Positions 21,320 through 32,929 of a stretch of DNA of 64,000 bases are shown in pieces. The position numbers were made by a program, and so were the translations under genes. Position 1 is the stretch's first letter, and every line of letters starts with the position of its first letter. Below the pieces are notes generated by a model, which saw only the letters and a program-made list of their open reading frames with translations, was not told the DNA's origin and ran no database searches. This stretch comes from Luidia sarsii (taxonomy: Eukaryota > Echinodermata > Asteroidea > Paxillosida > Luidiidae), in NCBI GenBank assembly GCA_949987565.1, contig OX465102.1, positions 8,544,512 to 8,608,511 on the forward strand, in the 5' to 3' direction.

Positions 21320-22435
21320 TACAACAGGGTTCATATTGTAACATGAAAGAATCTTAAGAATTAGTATGTTAATTGTAAATCTTAAAGGTAGTCTCAGCCT
21401 TAATTTCACAACCTTGAATTTGAATAGGGGAAAAGATTACAGTACATGCTCCATACACAGACAATGCTTGACGATCTGTGCACAAACTTTATGGGGCTGC
21501 TCGGGACTGCTTGTTATAAACTACATGTATCAGTCCTCTGATAATGAAATTAGACAAACAATCAGATTGATGAAGGTCTGTTACAAAACTCAAGCAGTTC
21601 CACACAGTGAAAAGGAGAAAAAACTTTGTTTAAAAGGTTAATTGATGACCTGATTTATACTGATCATAAATTAATGTGAATTCTTTCAGAAAACAATTTT
21701 ACACATTTTTGCCACATCACTGGATAGGTGGAACATTTCAAAGACCTTATTTTCAAGAATCAAACTGTAACTGTAATGACCAGACTATACATGTAGTACA
21801 TGTATAATTACTAATGTCTCTGTCCACTATCGAAAACAAAACCTGACACAATTATGTATTAATTTTCATGTACTGGAATTCAGCTGATGTGCTACATGTA
21901 TTTGTACATTTATGATGATTTAATATTATGTAACTAACATACTGTATGCATCAATATGAATACCCTGATGCATTACAAACATTTTGTATGCAATTAACTC
22001 ATTTGGCAATTTTGGAGTAGCCTGTTTCAAAGAAGCAGATGTCAAGTGTACATGTAGGTGTATTTACCTTATTTTTCTCTTTCATGAAGGAGCCTCCGAA
22101 ACATAGTCCACGTCGGATTCTTCAGTTGCTTTTCTGCATTTGTCATTCGCCTTCTCCTGAATATCTGTAGGAATCAAATTGAAATCAAACAAATCAAGGA
22201 AACTTACTGGGAAAGTTTGGACAATTTCGATAAATGGCAAAGAAAACTTTGACTAGACAAGGACCAGTGCAGTCAAAGTTTTCTTTACTATTTTTTTAAC
22301 AATTTAATTTGGGCAACTTAAAATTGGACTTGACTTGAGAAATGAAGCTGTTCAAAAGATTCTCGGAGGGTTGGCAGCTCGATGTATGAGTATGTCACAA
22401 TTCAGAAATTACACGTACATGTACTTACGAACTGA
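21320..22435. other. No confident gene
   Basis: AT-rich, with several TACATGTA words. At 22085-22161 on minus, a short frame after an acceptor (TTCCTACAG) encodes IQEKANDKCRKATEESDVDY and ends at TGA. It may be another small exon, but nothing supports it beyond the splice signal. Confidence 0.3.
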
Positions 22436-22960
22436 CAAAGTGATATACAAACATTTTGCAAACTGCTTACTGACTAAAATTACCAAAATGCAAATCTAAA
22501 AATTTAGTGGGCCTGATGTTTCTATCCTAGCAGGACCTTTCTCAAAGGCAGAGTGACAAGGACAAAACAGATACATGTACATGTACACGGAGGAAGGGGG
22601 AAGAGAGTGAATAGGAAATGGATGAGAAACAAAGGACAAAGAGTAAAGCTGGTAGGGAGAGATCAAAGGGAAGGGCAAGGAGTAGGGTAGGGATTAGTGA
22701 GAAGAGGGGGAAAGATCAAAGAGAGAAGTGAACACAAAAGAAGGATTATCAGAAAGCTGCATGGTGTTAGTCATTACCCTCCTGGATGTTGAGACCATGT
22801 GGTTGAATAGTCCGAAGACGCTTCATCCACATTTTCTCACGGCTAACACGGACATCATTATTACGGTGACCAAGGGATTCTATGCCCAGTACACTCATAT
22901 CTGATATCGATATCGGTATTGGGCAGCTTTGGATAAAATGTGTACATACCTGTACTGTAC
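22436..22960 (-). mobile_element. Penelope-like element 3' end PLE-4
   Basis: On minus it has the GIY-YIG tail (SDMSVLGIESLGH, REKMWMKRLRTIQPHGLNI in the frame ending 22767), the pyrimidine-rich 3' region and the hairpin with a mutated AGAAAC at 22518-22523. It ends in the AGTGATATACAAACATTTTGC terminal words. 5' truncated. Confidence 0.82.
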
Positions 22961-23400
22961 AAAACTCGCACATGCCAAGAAGTCCAAGTCTTGGGGTTTG
23001 GTGTAGCATTTGTTCCAATGAGCCTATTGACCTTCTCGCTGGACCGCGTTGGAGACCAGTGAGCTTCGCATTCATCGAAGCTGGAAAAGTTGTGCAGCCA
23101 GGCAGCACTAACTACAGCCACCTCTGGTGGTTCCTCTCCCACAAACTTTCCAAGTCCACTGACTTGACATTTACCGGTATCCATGACCTTAATTAAGTTT
23201 AAGTTGAGAAGAGCAGGTATGCTGTAAAAAATGACACACATACCAGTGATTTTGCATTCAGCCAAGCACTGACTGTTGGCCATTAAATATTGCTTTTGAG
23301 CCACCAAATTTGGAATGGTCGATCTAAAAAAACACACCTAATTTTGAGTGGTTTTTGGTAGGCATGAGGAACATGAAAAAATGTATGTCCATTGCATATG

Positions 23401-25559
23401 TCAATATGTGTGCAGTAGAGGTGCAGCCATGTACATGCGAGTCTGTCTGTTGCCATGTGTAGAAGAAAGTGGGACAAGGACACACTTTCCCTGAATTTCT
23501 GATGCTGAAGCGAACTCAATTTCAATGTTCAAATCAGAAACTCTTGAAATTCCAATATCTTGAGAAGGAACAGGGTATTCACACAAATTGGCATACTTTC
23601 TGAACCTTGTGTACACAACAAACACATTGCCATCATTTACAATTATATTGCGGACAACAGCAGTTTGCCCATGTATATTAATGCAGTTGTCACTATGACT
23701 GAGTCTAACACAGCCAAAGTCACCGTTCAACTCTTTATACTGAGATGAACCACGGAATACATGTGGTACAGGGCCATCGTTATGTCTACCTTTCAGTTAT
23801 TTGCTGTGACTTTATGAAATTAACCCTTTCTGAGAGTCTGCGAACAATCTGCTGAAGGGGTTGTGAAGGTTTCCGGACCATTTTCTTCAGTTTTCCGAGG
23901 TGATTTTCAAAAGGAAAAGATGACACATTATCAAGTGGACCATATTTAAGAGCATCCTGGGGAAGATGGATCAAGCTGTGGATATTGTAAACAACATGTT
24001 CTTTCCCATACAAGTCCTGGAAATGCTGAACAAAGTTGACAAGTAGCACTCGTGCCTTTTCAATGAGAGGAGGCTCACACAGAGATGGGCTCAACAGAAT
24101 GTGAACTGCAACTGATAACAGCAAGAAGTTCTTATATATTTCCTCAGGAAGATGCTTCAACACAACAAGCCCTGTATACAAAAGAAACTGCCTATACTCA
24201 GTAGCCTTCCATCTTTCAAGTTCCACCAAAGACCGTGGTTTTCGTGCAAATTCTCAGGGAATAAAACCTTTTAATTTAAGCAATTTATCGGATAAATCAT
24301 TGATCATTTTCCCACCTAGCCGACATCTTAAAGGCCCTTTCTTCCACATCATTAGCAATCTTCGGGTGACACCTACACAAACCAAGTGCATGTAATCAAG
24401 TGGGCATTGGGAGACTAAATTGACTGGTATGTCTAACAGTGGAGACCTTCCAGTTTGGTGGTTATCATAGGCAAGTTGAGAAAATAACTCATCAGAGCGT
24501 CGAGGAGAATCTAAGGATGGAAATGTCACCTTTGACTGTTCATAAACCCCACGTTGGGTACACCTCTCACAACCATAATACCCAGAATGACCCTTGATTT
24601 GCTTTATGAAAGCCCTTGCTGGTGCGTCACATATGACAGCAGAGATATCAAAAGGAATATTGATTCCTGCATAGTCAAAGCCGGTTTCTTTCAGAGAGCG
24701 AACATCCTGAATAAATAATGACAGATATTCAGTGACATTACATGGCTTAGAATTGCCGTAATAAATACCCACGACAAATGGATCCTTCACAGGCAATGAT
24801 TTTATCATGCCAAGGATAGGCTATACTTGTCCAGATGAGCTCTTAAAGATTGGCAAACCATCAATGCTTACAAGTACATGTACTTGTGCCAATCTCTCAG
24901 CATGAATGCCATGGAAAGTGAGTGTAGACAAAATACACTCTTTCAAACCAAAATGGTAGTATTCACCACCAGCCAACTTCATTATAGGTTGGTGCACATC
25001 AGTAGAAAGAAGAGTCCTTGGATCTTTGGGAAGATTTGGAAAATCATGTCTTAAAGCAGCTAATAACCCTGCAAGGGCAGCATGAGACACCTGATTCTGG
25101 AATTCATTGGCCCACTGACATAGACAATCCTCCAAAGGCAAAGCTTTTGGTCCATTTTCATCATTTTGACCGTCGAAATAATAATCATCATCATCATCAA
25201 ATTGCTCTTCATTATCTAAATGCATTTCAAATTCGGCCTGATTAAAACTAGCCTCGTCTGCTATATTGCCCTCGTCATCAGAACAAGAAATATCACCATT
25301 ATCAGTCTCATCACCAAGTTCTGAATCATGAACACCATGGGAAGAGTTCATTTGATTTTCAATATCAACTTCAGTTTGCAACATTTTTGTATATCACCTT
25401 GAGACTATTTTTTGGTTGCTCCGAGACAAAACCAACTTCTCCACGCTCATGACATGAAGATTCAGTATCACCTTTAATTAATCCCTTTAATTCAGCATCG
25501 ACAACTGAATTTGCTCTTCGCCACACAGACCACCTTGAAGTTGCGGTATTTCTTGCCAT
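23401..25559 (-). pseudogene. CACTA/EnSpm-type transposase (metazoan), broken
   Basis: Blocks in order on minus: a basic start (MARNTATSRWSVWRRANS, 25371-25559); an acidic segment and VSIDGLPIFKSSS (24821-25384); KDPFVVGIYYGNSKP, DAPARAFIKQIKGHSGYYGC and CPLDYMHLVCVGVTRRLL (24254-24808); LVELERWKATEYRQFLLYTG and SSFPFENHLGKLKKMVR (23786-24229); and a C-terminal domain with NIIVNDGNVFVV (23401-23730). This matches the tnp2-like transposases of animal EnSpm elements, which cut and paste DNA. Two nonsense codons interrupt one frame (TAG before PILGMIK near 24821; TGA after KGFIP at 24254). Breaks near 25375 and 23780 add frame changes. The gene would mobilise the element whose ends lie at 3996 and 29435. 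Confidence 0.85.
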
Positions 25560-27097
25560 TTCTTCTGCACTTAGATCAGACTAAGATCGTCAGGAATATT
25601 CACTTCACCAATTCAACAAGGATCAGCGCATTTAGCAGTTTACCATCTACTATTGAGTAAAGCCTCGTAACACGGTAACAGAAAGAAAACACCAGTATTT
25701 ATGCCTAACAATTTAAATCATAGAATTTTTCTTGAATTACTTACAATATTATGACACGTTTATGTGCTTGTACAGTACACGTACAATGTACTATTATGTG
25801 AGGGCCGATGATGATCGGGTGATGCTATATTGCGGTTGGAACTTGTTTGTTGGCGTACTGGAGAGGAGAAGAATTGAGAACACAGCAGTCGGGAACAAGG
25901 TTGAAACAGCACTTTAAAAATGTGAATAGAATGCTGTATAATCTACATATTTCCGAGATATCAAATTACAGACCAACTACAGATTTTATGTCACCACAGC
26001 AGATTGGTCATACTAAGTTTAGACTTAAATTCTTGAGAAGGAATAACTATTAAAACCTGGGGTAAAACTGATAAAGGTTAAGAAAATGGAATACCAGTTC
26101 TCTTATACAGGATTTTGACTCATAAAAAGATCCAACTAAATCCCTAAACCACATTACCAATTCAATAACACACTGTGTCCTATGGCTCCAGTCAGCATGG
26201 CCAGCAGATTAAAAGTTTTTATGGCAGGCATGAGGTCGTTTACCTTAGAATCAGCCAACTGTTTATTATCTGGTTTAACACTTGAGGCATTTTAGCTCTC
26301 CCATGGAGGGCTCTCCCAAACACAGACAACTTTGTTTACTTCCTGCCAGATCCCACGCATGAGATCACAACTCCCAAGGCTACATAAGTGCACCCACACA
26401 AATCTAGATTTCTGTTGTTTGTGCACCAATTTTAACGATCCAAAAAAGAAACGATAGTTTCAAAACCAGACAGAAACAAATATGGCATTAAAAATTATAA
26501 TTATTGGTGTGTTAACGCCAACAAATAAAGGGTTCCCTCAGGCCCACTTGTGTGTCAGTCAAGCGATAATTGTTCCCAGCTTGTACGTGGTGGGCAGTTT
26601 TGTAAATAAACTCCCAGAAGATTACTCCTTGTGATAAGAAAAGACCCTAAATCCTGGCACAGTTTTTGCAGAATACCTGAATATGAAGCTTATACCATGG
26701 AGGAAGGATAGCTTTTCTTCCTCCATGCTGTAGTTATACTCAACTTTTCCAACATGTCAGTTCTCCAACCACTGGGCTAGCTTGGCACTTGCCTCTCAGA
26801 CCAACATCTAGGGGTTTAGTATACACAAAACCACAGTGGGAGGCTCAGTCACAAGCTACCCTAGGCACTAGCCTACTTCTCTGATTCACCCAATTAAAGT
26901 CCCTATACAATTTGCATTAGGCAAATGCTGGCTAAAAAAGACAATGAAACTGATTAAAACAACTTATAACAGGGGACATGTACTTTTAGTAGGCCCCTAG
27001 TTACTAATACTAATACTGGTAATACTTATTATTTCTTTAAGGGAACTCTGACTTTTACATCATTAAGCCTGTCGATGTGTCTCAAACTTCAAGACAC
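25560..27097. other. No gene recognised
   Basis: Upstream of the transposase on minus, so the first part may hold its promoter. A small perfect hairpin, CATGGAGGAAG...CTTCCTCCATG, lies at 26697-26728. CCATGGAGGAAG also occurs near 12839, 50549 and 62818, so it may be a dispersed repeat core. No ORF was supported. Confidence 0.4.
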
Positions 27098-27365
27098 ATT
27101 TTAAAAAGGGCGATTGTAAGGGTCCAAGGTACTCGAACTATATCTGACCATAGTGATTTGTTTACTGGTTTTCTCTGCTCTTCTCTTGGTGGAGTTCTTT
27201 CTTTTAGTTTTACTTTTAGTCCATGGTTTTTAGAAAGAAAGAACTCCACCACGAGAAAAGGAAAACCGAAAACCAGTAAACAATTCACTATTATTTTATT
27301 AATATTATTGTCAGAGAATATACGACTTCGAGTACCTTGGACCTTACAATAGCCGTTTTAAAAAT
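27098..27365. mobile_element. Fold-back MITE of about 265 bp
   Basis: Left end GGCGATTGTAAGGGTCCAAGGTACTCGAAC and right end GAGTACCTTGGACCTTACAATAGCC are inverted copies. Deeper, GTTTACTGGTTTTC and GGTGGAGTTCTTTCTTT recur inverted, so almost the whole unit forms a hairpin. A lone related end (GTGCGATTAATTGTAAGGTGC) sits at 27405-27440. No coding potential. Confidence 0.8.
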
Positions 27366-27449
27366 GTGCAAGGGTCGGACTATCGACCCCACCTTGTTTC
27401 AAAAAGTGCGATTAATTGTAAGGTGCAAGTTACTCGGACTAATCCATGG

Positions 27450-28434
27450 ACTAATGTAATAATCAGACAAGTTAAGAGGAATGCAACAAACACCATACAA
27501 AAAGCTCCTAAAGTTTAAACTACCCAAACTAACCATTTAAAACATCGGAGTTGACCAAAAACAAACGAATGGCAGAGTAACTCCCATCACTTCCACCTTC
27601 TACTTATGTGGCTCTACTGTAGTCAATTTACCAAACTTAAACAAAAACAAAAGTAAAGGGAACATTTCCTACCTGGAGAGCGGGAGAAGAATTGAAGGCG
27701 ATGAGATGCAGTCAGGATCAAGTTTTTAAGGCATGTGTGCATGGCAATACAAATCCCAACCACAACTCCACTGCATCCTCAAGGGCCACGGGACAGTCCA
27801 TTGTCTCTAATTAAGGGGGTGTTCTAAGCCAAGACTTGCACACTCAAACAAAAAGGGGGGGGGGGCCTGTGATCTTAATTTCCATTAATACATTAAAAAA
27901 AACCGAAATGAACACATGTAATAAATGAGGGGAAATATAGGGATCTCATTGGAAAATGTATCTTGATTTTTGCATTAGAGTTTACTTTTCAAATGGAACG
28001 ACCATGGTGGCTAATTCCCCAATTAAACTAGTGAAGTGAAGAATTCCCATGAAAGAACGATGACTCATCGAGTACAACACTGGACAGAGCACTGACCACT
28101 CAGGGTCATTGGTCAGCCTCACTGGTGTAAAACAATGTATGCAAGTACAGGTTGTGTAATTGCTTGAGGCTGTACATGTAGGCCCAGGAAGTAGTGAGTA
28201 AAGTGCATGTGGAAAAACAATTGTGTCCTGGCTATAGCTGTATTGATCCACAAATTGAATATCATTCATTGATCATCAGGTTAATAAATGCATATGACAA
28301 AGAATTGAATAATATAGACTTTTTAGAGGAAAATATTACAATGCATATAAAGTAAGTACAACCAAAGAAAATGTCTGTAATGAAACGATACACAAGCAGT
28401 GACACGTGGTAAATAATTGATTCTGTATTCGTAT
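27450..28434. other. No gene recognised
   Basis: Holds a poly-G run (27857-27867) and otherwise unremarkable AT-rich DNA. The minus ORF at 27982-28269 has no recognisable motif and no paired exon. Confidence 0.4.
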
Positions 28435-29310
28435 TCTGGTCTCATATAGATGTGAACAATTAAATGGTAAATATTTTCCGCAAAATATGTTATATTCTGG
28501 TCTTATGAAAAGACGTCAACATGCGGTAAATAAATGACGTAAAATTTATACGTCGCATTCTGGTCTCATGAAAAGATTTCAACAAGTGGAAAATAATTGA
28601 CGTAAAATATACGTCGTATTCTGGTCTTATGAAAAGACGTCAACAAGTGGTAAATAATAGACGTCAAATATACGTCATACTCTGGACTTATGAAAAGATA
28701 TCAACAAGTGGTAAATAATTGACGTAAAATATACGTCATATTCTGGTCTTATGAAAAGATGTCAACAAGTGGTAAATAATTGACGTAAAATATACGTCAT
28801 ATTCTGGTCTTATGAAAAGATGTCAACAAGTGGTAAATAATTGACTTAATATATACATTATATTCTGGTCTTATGAAAAGATGTCAACAAGTGGTAAATA
28901 AGTGACTTAATATATACGTTATATTCTGGTCTTATGAAAAGACGTCAACAAGTGGGAAATAATGGACGTAAAAAATACGTCGTGTTCTTGTCGTATGAAA
29001 AGACGTCAAGGTGTGGTTAATAATTGACGTAAAACATACGTCGTATTCTGGTCTTATGAGAAGATGTCAACAAGTGGTAAATAATTGACGTAAAATATAC
29101 GTTGTATTCTTGTTATATGAAAAGACGTCAAAGTGTGGTAAAGACTTGACGTTAAACATACGTCGTATTCTGGTCTTGTGAAAATATGTCAACAAATGGT
29201 AAATAATTGATTTATAACATACGTCGTATTCTGGTCTTACGAGAAGACGTCAACAAGTGGTAAATATTTGACGTAAAATATACGTCATACTGTGGTAAAA
29301 AAAAAACCAA
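28435..29310. repeat. Right subterminal repeat array, 61-bp unit
   Basis: About 14 tandem copies of a 61-base unit. Key words are GTGGTAAATAATTGACGTA, AATATACGTCATATTCTGG and TCTTATGAAAAGACGTCAAC. Copies differ by point changes. ACGTC/GACGTC words recur at a fixed spacing, as in the left array, but the unit itself is different. Confidence 0.88.
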
Positions 29311-29421
29311 GAAAATTATAGTCGTATAAAGACGTCATGTTGACGTCTTAAAATAGTCATTTATACGACGTATGACGTGATGACCAGATTACGACCAGTT
29401 AAAGACGGAATACAGACGTCA

Positions 29422-29435
29422 GTCTGCTGTCAGGG
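29422..29435 (-). repeat. Right terminal inverted repeat of candidate element
   Basis: Reverse complement CCCTGACAGCAGAC, 13/14 identical to 3996-4009. It is preceded inwards by more GACGTC words, outside the 61-bp periodic block, and followed by AA. Confidence 0.55.
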
Positions 29436-29469
29436 AACATATCATTCAGTCTTATGTCTGCCGATTTTT

Positions 29470-30160
29470 TTTACCGTTCAACCGGCCAATTGGGTTCATA
29501 GGTCCTACATTTTCCCCGTATAATTGACGTACGCGCTGTCCGATTTGGATTTATCGATTTCCCCCATCCGGCACACACGCACTTTCCGCGGTCAGGTTTT
29601 GTTTTGTTTTGGGGGAGTCAGCCATTTTTTAAATTTTTTTTCTCAGAATAATTGATTATGCGTTTTGCAATCAGGGTTCATAAGTCCGCCATTGGTTTTT
29701 CCGTCCCTACTCACGATCCCTCCGACTTAGTTTATTGGTCCATCATTTCTTTCCGTATATGATTGACATACACGCTGTCCGGTTTGGATTTCTCAATCCG
29801 CCATTTTGTTTTCCCGTCCTACTCACGCGCAAGGGGGTTTGGGGGTCAGCCATTTTGTTTCCTTAGATTTTTTCGAATGATCGACGTATGTGTTTTGATC
29901 CACTCTTATAATTGTTTCCCTCATAGTTTCCCTATGATTTATGTACGCGTTTTGCAATTAGCTTTCATAGGTCCGCTATTTTGTCTTCTCCACATTATCA
30001 CCTCCTTGTCCCGTTCCATCAATCACTCTCGGACTCCTCATTAACACCCTTTGTTCCGTCCAATCGACGCCCTTTGCTCTGGCCGATCAGAACTCGTAGG
30101 TCCCCCATTGTCCCGTAGAGACTTCCAGGTCTTCCATTGTCCCGTAGAGATTTCCAGGTC
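29470..30160 (+). repeat. Degenerate tandem repeat, possibly gypsy-2 5' region or LTR remnant
   Basis: Words such as CGCTGTCCGATTTGGATTT, TCAGCCATTTT and GCGTTTTGCAATCAG return about every 240 bases (near 29530, 29770 and again about 29940). Near 30105-30160 a 28-base unit, TTGTCCCGTAGAGACTTCCAGG, is repeated twice. It precedes the gypsy-2 coding relic on the same strand. No LTR ends were identified. Confidence 0.5.
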
Positions 30161-30357
30161 CCCTCTTGTTATGCTAATACACGGAAATGAATCCCTGTCA
30201 TGCAAATCCACCCAAATGAAATTCATTGATATGGTAATGAGATCCGTTGGTATGGTACTCCGCTGTATTGTTGTGCTAATCCGCTTCTATTGTATTTGTG
30301 CATTATGCATACTATTCTTTTGTTGTGTCCGATCAAGACCCAACACGCCCACTGTAT

Positions 30358-31860
30358 AAGCTAACCAAAAAGAACACCAGAAGGCATTTCATCAATTAGT
30401 CTGCCTTGACAACGAGCCCTGTTCTAGCTTTCCTTCACAACAACGCAGACGAGCCATTTATTTTAGATACGGACGCATCAGACATTGCCATCGGTGCGGA
30501 GCTAATACAGGTCAAGGACGGATATGGTAGTTATGTATTATCGTATTCACAAATTAAATACTGTACTACACGCAAAGAACTGCTAGCAGTAGTGCGGTTC
30601 ACACGTCAGTATCGTCACTACCTACTAGGGTGTAGATTTTACATCAGGACATATAGCAGTCTCGCTTGGCTTATGCACTTTAAGCTTCTTTCGGGTATGT
30701 TAGGTACAGGTGGATAGAAGAACTAAGCCAATACGATAAGGAACAAAACTGTTACTGGGCAGGGTGTGACATCGCCAAACTTCCTTGCGGCGGATGCAAA
30801 TATTGTTCGCGTATACATTCCCAATGGAGAAAATTTGAGGAAGACGTGGACGATGTCATTCCCCTAGCAGTACGCACAACCCCCAAAACGGCAAGTAAGA
30901 TACAAAGTGCCGCTTTAAGTGACAACGATGGGGAGCCCACCTTAGGATTCCGGCGTTTGCTGAGATTGACGGGATGATGAGGATGTTCTCTGCGCCACTG
31001 AAACCAACAACTCATCGCTCGATAGCGACGATCATTCTGCTTTAGTATATGGAGTTTATCGAGAGGACAGACCTCGAATCTAATTAAAACAGCAGACAAA
31101 AACGAAGAAAATGCTTTGTTCACAAAATATTTCCATTGGCAGTTGAGGCAGTTTCAACTTGAGGATTCTGACCTAAAGTATTTGCTTGAATTGAGTGAAG
31201 AATCGGAACAAAAAGGTAGCAAGTACATACCTCCACAAGATAAACTACAACTATGTTCCCCTGTGGTAAAGTATTTTTGGTCAAACGCCTCACTTCTACA
31301 GGTATCAGATGGTATCCTCTACTACCGTTGGGCCGATGATCATTCCAATAAACTGCTTTTCTTAGTCCCTACTGCTCTGCGACAAGAAAATGACTCAAAA
31401 ATGTCAGGGCACCCAGGAATAACTAGAACCCTACATAAATTACAACAAACGGTCAAATGAAAGAGGACGTTACTCTTCATGTTAAATCATGTAAAGAGTG
31501 TAATACATGCAAGAAACATCAAGAAAAGCTCGAGCCCCCTTAATTAGATACCGTATACATTTAGATATATTGGGTCCTTTTACACCATCAACATTCGGCA
31601 ATCGAGATATTATATTGATGCTTGTTCGCCAGTTCACCAAGTGATCAAACAGCCGAGCTGGTTGCAAAAACGACTATAGATAACTTTGTGTCTAGATTCG
31701 GCTGCCCATTGTATATACACACAGATCAGGGGAGTAATTTTACAAGTTCCTTGTTCACAGCAGTTTGCTACCTTCTAGAAGTCACCAAAACTAGAACAGC
31801 ACCTTACCGACTTGCTTTGAATGGTCAAGTAGAAAGGTACAACCGAATCCTTTAGCATGC
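30358..31860 (+). pseudogene. Ty3/gypsy pol relic (gypsy-2): RNase H, zinc domain, integrase core
   Basis: Begins in the RT-RNase H connection (LTKKNTRR). It then has the RNase H domain (TTSPVLAFLH, FILDTDASDIAIGAEL, TTRKELLAVV), shifts frame near 30710, and continues with ELSQYDKEQNC and a YCSRIHSQW block. The integrase zinc region (MSGHPGITRTLHKL at about 31405, then CKECNTCKKH) and the core (LDILGPF; HTDQGSNF; NGQVERYNR) follow. The Asp and Glu of the last two blocks are spaced as in DD35E integrases. Several frameshifts and a stop after RIL (31855) show decay. It is a different lineage from gypsy-1. Confidence 0.9.
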
Positions 31861-32370
31861 AATGAATTGACTGAATTGAATGCCCTGAATTGACACGAAG
31901 ACCTGCCATTATTAAACGGAGCAACCTACAATTACCTATGTGCTACTCACCTACGAGTTTCATAAAGAAGGAAAAATCATGGAATTCAGTGGTCGAATTC
32001 GCGTTCCCGCAAACCGCCACCATTTTGAATGGCCCGCCAGTCACTGCGGGGGTTATGACATCGCAACGGAAATCTCCCGCATGGGCCCGGACGGATGTAC
32101 CCTTTACTATACTGCGTACAGTTTGTATACACTCGGAAGCTGAACGATGGAGTACTGCCAGGTTTTTGGTGAAATTTGAACCACCACTAAAAATACCCTA
32201 GCTATAACACTGATTGTAGGTGTATACATTGTACATGTATCAGTGTTCATTATGTGTACGCGCTTTATGTACGGGCGCATATGTTCGCCTACTTGATCCA
32301 TTAAAAAAAAGTTCAGGCCCTTGAATGATAACCCACTGGCATCCCTGTGTATACACTCGCGAGCTGAACG

Positions 32371-32560
32371 ATGGTGTACTGCCAGGCTTTTGGATGTCAA
32401 AATGTCAGCTGGAAAAAGCTGGGGAAATCTTTCCGTGTATAGTTCCCAACAAGGACAAGAGACCTCAGTTGTTTAGGAAGTGGGCTGTGCCCATCAAAGT
32501 TGAGAAATGTCTCAAAGTCAGCTACAAATACAGTTGAAATGACGTGATTTGTAGCGTGGT
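32371..32560 (+). pseudogene. THAP zinc-finger fragment, frameshifted
   Basis: Begins MVYCQAFGCQN and continues with a KKLGKSF region, then in a shifted frame DKRPQLFRKWAVPIKVEKCL and YKYS followed by TGA. THAP landmarks (C-x4-C, the tryptophan) are visible. The final C-x2-H part follows in broken frame (CGDHF-like region absent). Confidence 0.6.
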
Positions 32561-32718
32561 GATTGCGTACAGTCTCGATCTACATACACTTTTACACGTG
32601 TTAGCGAAGCTGTGTGTAGCTTTTCGGTTGTCAGGGGTCATGCACTTCCCTGAAACCTCACTGCACACATAGCATGCAGCGGCGAGTTTGGCCAGCAATC
32701 CTTCTCCCAATTAATCCT

Positions 32719-32905
32719 CCTCGGTAAAGTGATCGCTACAAATCTCGTCATTTCGACTATTTGAGAAATTTCTCACATTTGATGGCCGCAGCCCACTTCC
32801 TAAACAACTCAGGTCTCTTGTCCTTGTTGGGAACTGCATGGAAAGATTTCCCCAGCTTTATCCCGTTGGTATTTTGACATCCAAAAGCCTGGCAGTACTG
32901 TTGTG
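32719..32905 (-). pseudogene. THAP zinc-finger fragment, inverted partner
   Basis: On minus, YCQAFGCQN, KLGKSFHAVPNKDKRPELF and RKWAAAIKCEKFLK are followed by a stop. The CSDHFTEED-type ending lies beyond in another frame. It is close in sequence to the plus copy at 32371 and to 50875-51087. Confidence 0.6.
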
Positions 32906-32929
32906 TTCCGGGATCAGAAAGGCTTTACT

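Larger units (their letters stand above)
3996..29435. mobile_element. Candidate giant CACTA/EnSpm-like composite element
   Basis: Seen: CCCTGATAGCAGAC at 3996-4009 recurs inverted at 29422-29435 as CCCTGACAGCAGAC, with one mismatch. Each end is followed inwards by about 0.9 kb of tandem repeats rich in ACGTC/GACGTC. The dinucleotide AA flanks both ends (3994-3995 and 29436-29437), which would fit a 2-bp target duplication but has a 1/16 chance of being random. Inside on the minus strand is a CACTA/EnSpm transposase pseudogene. CACTA elements are known for short terminal repeats and subterminal repeat arrays. Inferred: one element of about 25.4 kb that also carries the DUF4806-like and PIN/CXC genes. 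Alternative: two unrelated members of one repeat family. The visible terminus is not the canonical CACTA, although CACTGG occurs at 4008. Confidence 0.45.

Noticed and set aside
27982..28269. 95-codon minus ORF before the right array
   Set aside because: No motif, no splice partner and no conservation evidence available.
28435..29310. Regularly spaced repeats resembling a CRISPR array
   Set aside because: The 61-bp units are contiguous and similar along their whole length, with no distinct unique spacers, in an animal genome. They are a tandem array.
30752..31123. 123-codon minus ORF
   Set aside because: Antisense to the gypsy-2 pol relic.
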